NCBI GenBank assembly: GCA_023418915.1 | Contig: JAEZYU010000004.1 | Span: forward strand, 10,498 to 74,497 | From: Bacillota bacterium | GTDB taxonomy: Bacteria > Bacillota > Clostridia > Acetivibrionales > DTU013 | Direction of reading: 5' to 3' | Length of the DNA: 64,000 bases | Shown here: positions 52,928-61,869 of the stretch, piece by piece | Numbering within the stretch: the first letter of the stretch is position 1 | How the letters are laid out: the number at the start of each line of letters is the position of its first letter | Made by a program: the position numbers and the translations under genes | The notes under the pieces: model-generated | Databases searched by the model: none | Told to the model about the DNA's origin: nothing | The model's input: the letters and a program-made list of their open reading frames with translations, nothing else

Positions 52928-53467
52928 ATGGATCTTTCCGTTTTTACCACTGTATCATTATATGCCGTACCTGTTATTATTCTTGCTATACTCATATCAG
53001 GCATACTGCGAAACGTAAAAATATTTGAAGCTTTTACAGAAGGTGCCTCGGAAGGAATATCAACAATAATAAAAGTACTGCCCTCACTGGTCGGGATCCT
53101 TACGGCGGTAGGTGTATTCAGAGCTTCGGGTGCGCTTGACTTTGTTATTTATTTGTTGACACCTGTGGCAGCGCTGCTTGGGATCCCTGCCGAGGCTATG
53201 CCTCTTGCATTGCTGCGGCCTGTATCTGGAAGCGCTTCATTGGCGCTTGTGTCTGACATCATCAGCCAATATGGCCCGGACTCTTATGCAGGAAGAGTAG
53301 TGAGCACAATGATGGGGTCCACAGAGACTACCTTTTATACACTAGCAGTTTATTATGGATCAGTCGGGATAAAAAATATAAGATACACTCTTGCGGCAGC
53401 CCTCATCGCAGATGGTGTAAGTGTAGTTGCCTCAGCCTGGATGTGCGCACTTGTCTTTGGCCGATGA
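52928..53467 (+). CDS. spmB: spore maturation protein B
   Basis: About 179 residues. VSLYAVPVIILAILISGILRNVKIFEAFTEGASEGI, VFRASGALDFVIYLLTPVAALLGIPAEAMPLALLRPVSGSASLAL, and STETTFYTLAVYYGSVGIK-like MGSTETTFYTLAVYYGSVG are family hallmarks. It lies right after spmA. The start is either GTG 52919, in the spmA stop, or ATG 52928. Confidence 0.93.
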   Translation: MDLSVFTTVSLYAVPVIILAILISGILRNVKIFEAFTEGASEGISTIIKVLPSLVGILTAVGVFRASGALDFVIYLLTPVAALLGIPAEAMPLALLRPVSGSASLALVSDIISQYGPDSYAGRVVSTMMGSTETTFYTLAVYYGSVGIKNIRYTLAAALIADGVSVVASAWMCALVFGR

Positions 53468-53523
53468 GAGGATGCACACGGCATTCCTGAGATACATATT
53501 GTACATATCCATACCGGGCAATT

Positions 53524-53596
53524 GGTAGAACCGTCCCGGAAGTGCCCCGAAGGTAGAACCGTCCCCGGAAGTGCCCCGAAGGTAGAACCGCCCCCT
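53524..53596. repeat. 28/29-bp tandem repeat downstream of spmB
   Basis: Two and a half units beginning GGTAGAACCGTCCC at 53524, 53552 and 53581. The unit contains AGAACCGTCCC, the complement of the GGGAC-type motif seen at other loci. Confidence 0.85.
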
Positions 53597-53607
53597 TCTC
53601 CGGGATA

Positions 53608-54708
53608 TCAGAGAAGGCGAAGTGTTCGCATAAGATTACTGAAAAAGCAATAGGTGCGTATAGAACCTCTCCTGACTATATTTGATACAGTGATGCGGAG
53701 CATCCCGAAATATGCTTCCGGGTCTGTTAAATATAAGCCTGCCACAATTTTCATCAGGTGTATATACAAGCTGCCTCCCTTGAGCCTCTTAAGAACCATC
53801 TCTGCTTTTTCAGCAAAAAACAGCAGCCTGTCTTCGCATTCCTTTAAATTACTATAGTATGATGAGAAGTTCAAGCTTTCAGCTCCCTGTGAAACACGCG
53901 CATCAATAAGATGATCCAGCATCGAGCAAAAGCCGCAAAGCCATGGAAAGCAGGCCTCATCCAGCATCCTTATCTCTTCTGTCGTCACATCACGGACAGA
54001 GGCTGCGGCATACATGGCTGCAATCCCAATAAATGTATCTGCAGAAGCACAAAATTCCCACCAGTATATTTCATGATATCGTTTTAGATAGTTGTTGCTC
54101 CAAGTTTTTAATAGATCGATGCTTATGACTGCGGGGTAGTGTCGATACGATTGCAGGTCTATATAAAGCTGCATATATTTTTTGATTTTACCCGACACCT
54201 GCTTGTATGATGGAAGGACTGCAAGCTGCAGCCTACAATGCTCTGCATTACAGACAGGACCGGTATGCCTCATTTCAGGCATTGGTTCTTCATTCAAACG
54301 GCCGGGCAAGTCTTTTGCAGAAATTTTCAATTTACATACCAGGCTTCTTGAGGGATCTGCAGCACCGGACAGACAGCCCATCAGTCGACGGATATCAAGC
54401 TCATCTCTCATATCCTTACTTTTTCTGTATTCTTCAAGCGCTGTATCTGTTTTATACAGTGAAAGCATGAATGAAAGAAAATTGCCTGTATCAATATCCG
54501 GAACCATGGAAAATAAAAAGGAACAAAGCATGTCTGTTGTGAACCGACATGCTCGTGATTCATCACCTGATACAATGCGCTGAGCGATGGAGGACGGGAT
54601 GCAGAGTACAGGTGTTTCATTGAAGATGGCATGCTGTTTATTTGCTTCCGGCAGTACCTTTCTTGCAAATCTAATAAAATAGACGGCAGTATCAGTAAAA
54701 TTGCCCAC
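53608..54708 (-). CDS. YtpB-like (DUF2600) tetraprenyl-beta-curcumene synthase homologue
   Basis: About 366 residues. YHEIYWWEFCASADTFIGIAAMYAAA and the acidic motif FCSMLDHLIDARVSQGAESLNF match the DUF2600 large terpene cyclase/synthase family, known from Bacillus YtpB for making sesquarterpenes linked to spores. The product here is unknown. A TTG at 54735 lacks a ribosome site; AAAGGGGG 8 nt before GTG 54708 suggests the true start. The gene is opposite to its neighbours and has tandem repeats directly upstream. Confidence 0.85.
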   Translation of the reverse strand: MGNFTDTAVYFIRFARKVLPEANKQHAIFNETPVLCIPSSIAQRIVSGDESRACRFTTDMLCSFLFSMVPDIDTGNFLSFMLSLYKTDTALEEYRKSKDMRDELDIRRLMGCLSGAADPSRSLVCKLKISAKDLPGRLNEEPMPEMRHTGPVCNAEHCRLQLAVLPSYKQVSGKIKKYMQLYIDLQSYRHYPAVISIDLLKTWSNNYLKRYHEIYWWEFCASADTFIGIAAMYAAASVRDVTTEEIRMLDEACFPWLCGFCSMLDHLIDARVSQGAESLNFSSYYSNLKECEDRLLFFAEKAEMVLKRLKGGSLYIHLMKIVAGLYLTDPEAYFGMLRITVSNIVRRGSIRTYCFFSNLMRTLRLL

Positions 54709-54738
54709 GTACAATGCCCCCTTTACCCGATTCAAATG

Positions 54739-54886
54739 GAAAGTGCCATTCGCCAGATACCTATCTAGACGAAAGTGCCATTCGCCAGATACCTGACCTA
54801 GACGAAAGTGCCATTAATCAGATACCTATCTAGGCGAAAGTGCCATTCGCCAGATACCTAACCTAGACGAAAGTGCCATTCGCCAG
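54739..54886. repeat. 32/33-bp tandem repeats upstream of the YtpB-like gene
   Basis: Units start at 54739, 54771, 54804 and 54836 with a partial fifth at 54869. Each begins GAAAGTGCCATTCGCCAGAT and ends CTAGAC or CTAGGC. Lengths alternate 32 and 33. There are no unique spacers, so this is not a CRISPR array. Confidence 0.92.
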
Positions 54887-55205
54887 CGAATTGACTTTAT
54901 TATCATTATATTTATTCTTATGTACCTTGATTTATCCATATCAATGGTAATATAGAATATTGAAAAATGTGTATGGCATGAGGTTCACATAATGTTCAAA
55001 GAAGGGAACTGTTTAAATTTTCAGGTAATGGGAAGAAAAATCAGTCTAAAAATGATCTCTGTCCATATTTGTTTTACATAATATGAGAAAATACTGAATT
55101 ATCGAGGGCAAATCTTGAGAAATTTCAATATTGGGTTCCCATTACTTGCATTTTTGAGCATTATGAACTCGAAATTCAAGTTTGAAGCATAAACTGAAAC
55201 TGAGA
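54887..55205. other. intergenic sequence without recognised features
   Basis: AT-rich stretch between the two repeat arrays. No gene recognised; it may hold the promoter of the YtpB-like gene on the minus strand. Confidence 0.4.
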
Positions 55206-55601
55206 CTAAAACCCAAAGGTGAAACCAAGGGTAAAACCAAAGGTGAAACCAAGAGTGAAACCCATAGGTAAAGCCAAGGGTGAAACCAAGGGTAAAACCA
55301 AAGGCAAAGCCAAGAGTGAAACCCATAGGTAAAACCCAAAGGATGAAACCAAGGGTGAAACTAAGGAAAGACCAAGGGTAAGGCCAAAGGTAAAGCCAAA
55401 GGTAAAGCCAAGGGTGAAACCAAGGGTAAAACCCAAAAGAAAAACAAAAGGTGAAACTAAGGAAAGACCAAAGGTAAAGCCAAGGGTAAAGCTAAAGGAA
55501 AACCAAAGGTGAAACCAAGGGCAAACCCAAAGGAAAGCCAAGGGTAAAGCCAAGGGTAAAACCAAAGGAGAAACCAGGAAGAAACCAGGGGTAAAACCAT
55601 G
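55206..55601. repeat. degenerate 12-bp minisatellite upstream of metG
   Basis: About 32 units of 12 bp (occasionally 11 or 13) with consensus near GGTGAAACCAAG / GGTAAAACCAAA / GGTAAAGCCAAG. The indels break reading frames; the minus-strand frame GFTLGF repeats is an artefact. It ends about 145 nt before metG. Confidence 0.9.
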
Positions 55602-55747
55602 GCAGGAATAGCAAAGACCAAATATTGCTTGAAAAATATGTGATCAAACGGTATATTAAAATAAGACCTGAAAAGGTCCTGACCTGATAAAAATAGATAT
55701 TCCCCGGTGTTGAGGGGAAGCTAAAAGCATATATTGGAGGCAATAAA

Positions 55748-57820
55748 ATGGAAAAAAAGACTTTTTATATCACCACACCGATCTATTACCCGAGCGATAA
55801 GCTGCATATAGGACATTCTTATACGACTGTGGCTGCGGACGCTATTTCCAGGTATAAAAGGCTCCGCGGATATGATGTGATGTTTTTGACCGGAACTGAC
55901 GAACATGGTCAGAAGATACAGCGTAAGGCAGAAGCAAAGGGAGTAACGCCCAAGCAATATGTCGATGAGATCGTCTCCGGTATCAAAGAGCTCTGGAAGC
56001 TGATGAAGATCACCAACGACAGATTCATCAGGACAACTGACAAGGAGCATGAGGCTGCCGTCCAGAAAATATTTAAAAAGCTATACGACAACGGAGATAT
56101 CTATAAGAGCGAATATGAGGGCTGGTACTGCACTCCATGCGAGTCCTTCTGGACAAAAACACAGCTCAATGAAGGCAAATGCCCCGACTGCGGAAGGGAA
56201 GTAGAATTGACAAAAGAAGAGAGCTACTTCTTCAAGCTTTCCAAATATCAGGACAGGTTGATTAAGCATATAGAAGAGAACCCCGAATTTATACAGCCTG
56301 TATCAAGGCAGAATGAAATGCTGAACAACTTCCTCAGGCCCGGCCTTGAAGATCTTTGCGTATCAAGGACCACTTTCAACTGGGGGGTTCCTGTGACTTT
56401 TGACGACAAGCATGTCGTCTATGTATGGATCGATGCCCTTTCAAACTATATCACAGCATTGGGGTACCTTTCCGATGATGACTCATCATACCATAAATAT
56501 TGGCCTGCAGACGTTCATCTAGTCGGAAAGGAGATCGTAAGATTCCATACCATCATCTGGCCTGCGATGCTGATGGCTCTAGGAGAACCACTACCGAGCC
56601 AGGTGTTCGGACACGGATGGCTGCTTCTAGAAGGAGGGAAAATGTCAAAATCGATTGGAAACGTTGTTGATCCTGTCGTTTTGATAAATAAATACGGACT
56701 CGACCCCATCAGGTATTTCCTTCTCAGAGAGGTTCCCTTTGGCTCTGATGGTGTTTTTTCAAACGAAGCGCTGATACAGAGGATCAATTCCGATCTTGCA
56801 AATGATCTGGGGAATTTACTGAACAGAACAGTTGCAATGATAGATAAATACTTTGGTGGGATTTTGCCGCAAGAGCAGACAGAGGGTGATTTTGACAGTG
56901 ATCTGAAGTCTGTGTATTCAGAACTGCCGCAGAAGGTAGAAGAACTCATGGACAAGCTGCAGTTCAGTTCGGCATTGACTGAGATATGGAAGGCTATATC
57001 AAGAACGAATAAATATATCGATGAAACTATGCCGTGGGTACTTGCCAAATCGGAGGAAAACAGGGGACGGCTGGCATCTGTCATGTACAATCTGGCAGAG
57101 AGTCTCAGGATCATATCGATACTTACCCAGCCCTTTATGCCGGAAACGCCTGAAAGAATCCGTCAGCAGCTGGGTATAGGCGGCAGCGGCAATGACGACT
57201 GGGACAGCGCAAAACAGTGGGGGGGATATCCGACGGGTATATCAGTAAACAAAGGAGAGGCTTTATTCCCCAGAATAGATATCAAAAAGGAACTCGAAGA
57301 ACTGGGAGCTATGTTCTCAGATGACGGAGCAAATGTTTCAGAAGGCCGGCAAGGGCATGACGGAGTCGGACAGTCGACAGGAGCAAACCAGCAGGCAGGA
57401 GCAGTGGCAAACCAGCAGGCAGGTGAAAAACAGCAGAATAAAGGTAAGGCTGAGGCATCAGGAAAAACATGTGGCAATGACTGTGAAAATGGAAAATCAC
57501 AGATCACAATAGATGATTTCGCAAAACTGGATCTTAGGGTCGCAAAGGTTGTTGAGGCAGAAAAAGTTGAAGGTTCAGATAAGCTGCTCAAGCTTAAGGT
57601 TGAGCTGGGCGGTGAAACAAGACAGGTGGTATCCGGAATAGCCAAGCACTATACGGCGGATAGCCTTGTGGGTAAATCAGTGATTCTGGTTGCGAACCTA
57701 AAGACCGTCAAATTGAGAGGAATTGAATCACAAGGTATGATCCTTGCGGCTTCAAATGACGAAACACTGGTGGTTGCTACATTGGACGGACCTGTGGACA
57801 GCGGATCAAAAGTAAGCTGA
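55748..57820 (+). CDS. metG: methionyl-tRNA synthetase
   Basis: 690 residues. ITTPIYYPSDKLHIGHSYTTVAADAISRYKRL (HIGH motif), a one-knuckle zinc site CTPCESFWT...CPDCG, and GGKMSKSIGNVVDP (KMSKS). The C-terminal Trbp111-like tRNA-binding domain (IDDFAKLDLRVAKVVEAEKVEGSDKLLKL, GMILAAS) is joined by a Gln/Gly/Lys-rich linker at about residues 530-580 that contains an unusual CGNDC. AGGAGG upstream. No T-box was recognised in the leader. Confidence 0.97.
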   Translation: MEKKTFYITTPIYYPSDKLHIGHSYTTVAADAISRYKRLRGYDVMFLTGTDEHGQKIQRKAEAKGVTPKQYVDEIVSGIKELWKLMKITNDRFIRTTDKEHEAAVQKIFKKLYDNGDIYKSEYEGWYCTPCESFWTKTQLNEGKCPDCGREVELTKEESYFFKLSKYQDRLIKHIEENPEFIQPVSRQNEMLNNFLRPGLEDLCVSRTTFNWGVPVTFDDKHVVYVWIDALSNYITALGYLSDDDSSYHKYWPADVHLVGKEIVRFHTIIWPAMLMALGEPLPSQVFGHGWLLLEGGKMSKSIGNVVDPVVLINKYGLDPIRYFLLREVPFGSDGVFSNEALIQRINSDLANDLGNLLNRTVAMIDKYFGGILPQEQTEGDFDSDLKSVYSELPQKVEELMDKLQFSSALTEIWKAISRTNKYIDETMPWVLAKSEENRGRLASVMYNLAESLRIISILTQPFMPETPERIRQQLGIGGSGNDDWDSAKQWGGYPTGISVNKGEALFPRIDIKKELEELGAMFSDDGANVSEGRQGHDGVGQSTGANQQAGAVANQQAGEKQQNKGKAEASGKTCGNDCENGKSQITIDDFAKLDLRVAKVVEAEKVEGSDKLLKLKVELGGETRQVVSGIAKHYTADSLVGKSVILVANLKTVKLRGIESQGMILAASNDETLVVATLDGPVDSGSKVS

Positions 57821-57998
57821 ATTCATGGTTTGTCCTGGTTTGTTGCAGTGCCTGCAATAATAATATATAATTAGTACTAGACGGCAAAGATTTCCCGCTG
57901 CTTTGAAAATGCACACAGGCGATATGCTTTGCGGCCGGGAAGTATCATCATTTAGAGCAATGATTACATTATTTGCATGAACTGACTAGGGGTACCGT

Positions 57999-58766
57999 AT
58001 GCTATTTGACACACATGCACATTTTAATGACACACAGTTTGATAATGATCTGGAAGAGTCGGTGTCCAGAGCCAGACAAAACGGGGTCGGATATATACTT
58101 ACAGCATCGACTGATGTGGCATCGTCAGTTGAGAATATAACACTGTCGCAAAAGTACAGCATATTTTATGCTGCAGTCGGTATCCACCCCCATAATGCGG
58201 CCGAGCAAAATGCCAGTGTTATTTCAGCTCTTGCAGATTTTGCCGCATATCCCAAGGTCGTTGCTATCGGGGAAATCGGTTTGGATTATTTTTATGACAA
58301 TTCACCTCATGATGTACAGAAGTTATGGTTTGCAAAACAAATACAGCTTGCAAGGAATGTGAAGCTGCCGATAATAGTCCATGACAGGGATGCTCATGAG
58401 GACACGCTCAGGATATTGAAGGATGAGAATGCAAAGGAAGTAGGAGGCGTATTGCATTGCTTCTCGGGCAGTGTGGAGATGGCAAGGCAGGTAATTGAGA
58501 TGGGCTTTATGATCTCAATAGCAGGCCCTGTGACATTTAAGAATGCGAAAAAGCTAGTGGACGTAGTTAAAAATGTTCCTGACGATATGCTGCTGATAGA
58601 AACAGATTCACCGTACCTGACCCCTGAGCCTTACAGAGGAAAAAGAAATGAGTCTGCTTACGTAAGGTTGATTGCAGAGAAAGTTGCTAAAATAAAAGGC
58701 AAACCCCTTGAATATATCGGAGAGACCACAACATCCAACGCAAAGAGATTGTTCGGCATTCAATAA
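57999..58766 (+). CDS. tatD: TatD family metal-dependent DNase
   Basis: 255 residues. LFDTHAHFNDTQF, AAVGIHPHNA, AIGEIGLDYFYD, IIVHDRDAHEDTL, GGVLHCFSGSVEMA, and LIETDSPYLTPEPYRGKRNE are the family motifs for a TIM-barrel with a di-metal site. In the yabD position after metG. Confidence 0.95.
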   Translation: MLFDTHAHFNDTQFDNDLEESVSRARQNGVGYILTASTDVASSVENITLSQKYSIFYAAVGIHPHNAAEQNASVISALADFAAYPKVVAIGEIGLDYFYDNSPHDVQKLWFAKQIQLARNVKLPIIVHDRDAHEDTLRILKDENAKEVGGVLHCFSGSVEMARQVIEMGFMISIAGPVTFKNAKKLVDVVKNVPDDMLLIETDSPYLTPEPYRGKRNESAYVRLIAEKVAKIKGKPLEYIGETTTSNAKRLFGIQ

Positions 58767-58789
58767 AATGATTTGACCGGTGGTGTGAT

Positions 58790-59491
58790 ATGAAAAAATT
58801 TATCCTTGTAATGGTCTTTGCTCTTTTGATCGCCTTATTCATAGCATTCAACTATCTCATATGGGACAGAGAGAGTAAGCTGGCGGAGATAAAAAATCTT
58901 GAGACCGTAAATGCAAGCTATGATTCCAGCATCAGTGTACATAAGAGAGAGATTAACACGTTGGAGGAAGAGGTTGGCGGGCTAAGGGATCAGATAGAGA
59001 AGCTTCAGCAGGAAAAAGCGCAACTTCAAAAAGAAAGGGAGCAGGCGGCCTCGGACAGGAATCATACAGAAGAATTGCTCAGGGACAGGATTGATTTTAT
59101 CAATATTTTAAAGGAGCAAGCTGATATACAATTTTTCGCAAAACCGGTCACGATGTGGGCGGAAGCTGTAAACAATGGCAGCTTTGAGGAAGCATATTCG
59201 ATTGAATATGAGGGACTGCAGGCAAAGGACAGAACAGTCAGCCTCAGTGCTTATATTGAGCAAATGAAGGCATCCGTTACCAAGATTGAAATAGTGGACA
59301 TTAAGGTGGATAAATTAAGAGGCTCCGGTAACGGGGACATATACCTTGATATAAGGTTCAACGTCAAACTGGTGGAAAATGCGGATGTTTTGAACAGCCG
59401 CTTTACTGACGGAGAAAATGAAATGTACGTTAAGGTGGATTATTCAAAGGCAAAGAAAGCCTTCATCATATCATCAATGAATATTATCTGA
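58790..59491 (+). CDS. membrane-anchored coiled-coil protein of unknown function
   Basis: 233 residues. One N-terminal transmembrane helix (ILVMVFALLIALFIAFNYLIW), a long coiled coil (about residues 50-105, INTLEEEVGGLRDQIEKLQQEKAQLQKER), and a C-terminal mixed domain (WAEAVNNGSFEEAYSI...EIVDIKVDKLRG...YLDIRFNVKL) resembling NTF2/DUF4878-like lipoprotein domains. No family named. GTGGTGTGAT ribosome site; 23 nt after tatD, so likely co-transcribed. Confidence 0.75.
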   Translation: MKKFILVMVFALLIALFIAFNYLIWDRESKLAEIKNLETVNASYDSSISVHKREINTLEEEVGGLRDQIEKLQQEKAQLQKEREQAASDRNHTEELLRDRIDFINILKEQADIQFFAKPVTMWAEAVNNGSFEEAYSIEYEGLQAKDRTVSLSAYIEQMKASVTKIEIVDIKVDKLRGSGNGDIYLDIRFNVKLVENADVLNSRFTDGENEMYVKVDYSKAKKAFIISSMNII

Positions 59492-59735
59492 CTATTTCAA
59501 AGCAGTAATTCAATGACAGACAGAAGTCTCCGATATTCTGTATATAAAAATACAGCATTTGTGGGTGCGTCTTAGGAATTTTTGATCCCAGAAAAATAAC
59601 ATTATAGAATTTGTACCTGATGGAGTGCAGCGTGGAAGAAATAACTAATGGTAAGATTATTAGTATAAGCAGGGGCGTAGGTCATGTATGGTGTTATAAA
59701 ATTAGTATTTATTATATGAAAAATGGAGTATGAAT

Positions 59736-60422
59736 ATGGACAATAATACAAATGTATTGAAGCTAAAAACCAGATCTTCAGTAATACAGCTTTTTATAGC
59801 CATATGCGGCATATTTGTTGCGGCGTTTGGCTTATTTATGTTTAACCAACATTTATTGATGGCGTTTTCACTACCGTTACGAATGATTTTAATGATAGTC
59901 ACGCAATGGACACTTTTCCTTGTTCCAGCGATATTAATGGTTGTGTACAAGGATAAGTTCAGGATTTTTGGCTTTAAAAAAGAAAAAACTTCGTTGCAAA
60001 TAGGCATCGGTGTATTACTTGCTATTTCCATGTCATTAGTTTTAACCGTCCTTCCAATTTTACTTGGCTTTAAAGATATGGTTGGAAACGCATCCTATAC
60101 GCAAACATGGCAATTTGTTTACGAATTTATCTATCGAATACTGGGAGTTGCTCTCGCAGAAGAGTTAGTCTTTCGTGGTTACATATTCCACAAATTGTTG
60201 GAAATCAAGGACTCCAAGTGGTTCGCTATCATTATATCATCTTTGCTGTTTGGCCTGTTTCACATATTCAACGGGAATATCATACAGATTTTTATGACGG
60301 CATTTATTGGATTAATCTACTGTATATTCAGAGAAAAAATCAAAGGGTGTACCCTGCTTTCGTTAATCATTGCTCACGGCGTGTATGATGCCATGATTGT
60401 ATTGTGTGTCTCTATATTATAA
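59736..60422 (+). CDS. CPBP family intramembrane metalloprotease
   Basis: About 228 residues with 7 or 8 hydrophobic segments. The Abi/CAAX motifs are present: ALAEELVFRGYIFHKLLE (EExxxR), SLLFGLFHIFNG (FxxxH) and a final IAHGVYDAMI (His). Bacterial members act in bacteriocin immunity or unknown proteolysis. GGAG 8 nt before ATG 59736 favours this start over 59730. Confidence 0.9.
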   Translation: MDNNTNVLKLKTRSSVIQLFIAICGIFVAAFGLFMFNQHLLMAFSLPLRMILMIVTQWTLFLVPAILMVVYKDKFRIFGFKKEKTSLQIGIGVLLAISMSLVLTVLPILLGFKDMVGNASYTQTWQFVYEFIYRILGVALAEELVFRGYIFHKLLEIKDSKWFAIIISSLLFGLFHIFNGNIIQIFMTAFIGLIYCIFREKIKGCTLLSLIIAHGVYDAMIVLCVSIL

Positions 60423-60469
60423 CGCAACTATCTATAACTAAATAAACTACAAAAATGAGGTGTCAAAAA

Positions 60470-60880
60470 GTGAAAAAAATTGCGAAAATATTGTTTAATG
60501 TTGCATGTATTGTTGGTATTATAGTTGCCGTATGGCACTTTTCCGTGCCTTATACATCAAAATGGTTTTCGTATATACCAGACGCTCCGGTCGAAATTAT
60601 CCAATCAATAAACTACATAAATTTTTGCTTTTCCTTTTTGTTAGCTGGAATCAGCTTATTGTTAATAATAGTGCAGAAGAAGCTATTCGATGGTTCGGGA
60701 GAACTAAGAATATTTTATGCATTCTTTACTCTTATATGGTTATCAAGAATAATAATACAGCTTATTTGGCCATGGCCCTCAAGCTTGCAACTATGGTTAG
60801 TTGTTGCCTTTAGTACAGAGTTTATATTTGCTCTGATCCCTACGATATATTTAGTAGGAAACGCATCGAAACAAGAATGA
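60470..60880 (+). CDS. small four-helix membrane protein
   Basis: About 136 residues with four hydrophobic segments, none recognised as a named family. GAGGTG at 60457-60462 is 7 nt before GTG 60470 (MKKIAKILFNVACIVGIIVAVW), which fits better than ATG 60455. It is 47 nt downstream of the CPBP protease, so may be co-transcribed. Lower GC than the core genes. Confidence 0.65.
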   Translation: MKKIAKILFNVACIVGIIVAVWHFSVPYTSKWFSYIPDAPVEIIQSINYINFCFSFLLAGISLLLIIVQKKLFDGSGELRIFYAFFTLIWLSRIIIQLIWPWPSSLQLWLVVAFSTEFIFALIPTIYLVGNASKQE

Positions 60881-61030
60881 TTTGTAGGTGCTTACTATTG
60901 TTTCAACTCTTAATTAAGGGCTCTGTTTTTGAGTTACATAAAAAATTCTCACACAATATTATTGATCTCATATAATGATACTGAAGTGTACCAGACTAAG
61001 ACGAAACATTATATGAAGGATGATGTAAAA

Positions 61031-61636
61031 ATGAAGGATATCAGAAATGCCGTACCTGGAGGAACTATGCCCCAGGTCGGCGCAATGCAGCAAATGCAGG
61101 CTGCACCTAAGACATCACCGGTGAAGGCCGCTCCTAAGGTATCACCGACGCAGGCAGCTCCAAAGGTATCGCCGGTCCATGAAGCTCAAAATGTATCGCC
61201 GATCCAGGCTGCTCCCAAGGCACCGCCTGCCCAGACCCTGCCAAACATATTGCCGGTGCAGACCATGCCTGGTATGATGCCGATACAAGCAGCACCCAAT
61301 GAGTCACCAATGCAGCCTATACCGGACGACATGCCTGTCCTGGCCGGTCCTGCAGGGGTCATGCCTTCCATGATGCACCAGATACCGATTATGTGCTGTC
61401 CGTATCTTATGAATATGCAGTGTCCCATGACTTACGGAGCGAATGTCATGGGAATGAACATGATGAACAATCCTATGCTTACCGGCGTGAGCCCTGCTAT
61501 GGACAATATGATGCCTTATGGAGGCAATGCGGGACAAGTGATGGGTACTGCAAACAACATGTATGCACTGCCTGGAACAGGAGTCATGCCGTCCATGAAC
61601 AATCAGTACTTCCCTACGGGAGGTATGAATTATTAA
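61031..61636 (+). CDS. Pro/Met/Ala-rich low-complexity protein, possible spore coat component
   Basis: About 202 residues. The N-terminal half repeats a motif near AAPKVSPVQ roughly seven times; the C-terminal half is rich in Met, Asn, Gly, Pro and Tyr with a CCPYLMNMQCPM block. This composition resembles the C-terminal parts of SafA-type spore coat proteins, but no domain is recognised. AAGGATGAT 10 nt before ATG 61031 selects the start. Confidence 0.65.
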   Translation: MKDIRNAVPGGTMPQVGAMQQMQAAPKTSPVKAAPKVSPTQAAPKVSPVHEAQNVSPIQAAPKAPPAQTLPNILPVQTMPGMMPIQAAPNESPMQPIPDDMPVLAGPAGVMPSMMHQIPIMCCPYLMNMQCPMTYGANVMGMNMMNNPMLTGVSPAMDNMMPYGGNAGQVMGTANNMYALPGTGVMPSMNNQYFPTGGMNY

Positions 61637-61676
61637 CTGTCCGCCTTGTTTATTTTCTGCCAAACCATTATCTTCC

Positions 61677-61710
61677 GGAGCTGTACTGATGCAGCTCCTT
61701 CTATTATTTG
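61677..61710 (+). terminator. Rho-independent terminator after the Pro/Met-rich gene
   Basis: GGAGCTG (61677-61683), loop TACTGATG, CAGCTCC (61692-61698), then TTCTATTATTT. Confidence 0.85.
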
Positions 61711-61869
61711 AGGGATAACCCTTCATATTCGGAAAATAAGTATAAATACGCTGTTATAAGTATATAATCCCTTCATAGGGACATTATGGCAACATATTTG
61801 ACAAACATTTCTTAATGGAATAAAATAGCTAGCAGTCCCTTATTAATATTTTAACAGGAGGTTTTGTTA

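Noticed and set aside
54739..54886. CRISPR array
   Set aside because: Repeats of 32/33 bp follow each other directly without unique spacers, and no cas gene is nearby.
55099..55743. Minus-strand GFTLGF-type hydrophobic ORFs
   Set aside because: Artefact of the 12-bp minisatellite; unit indels shift the frame and no gene-like start is present.
55602..55747. T-box riboswitch upstream of metG
   Set aside because: I looked for the conserved T-box sequence and a terminator just before the gene and saw neither.
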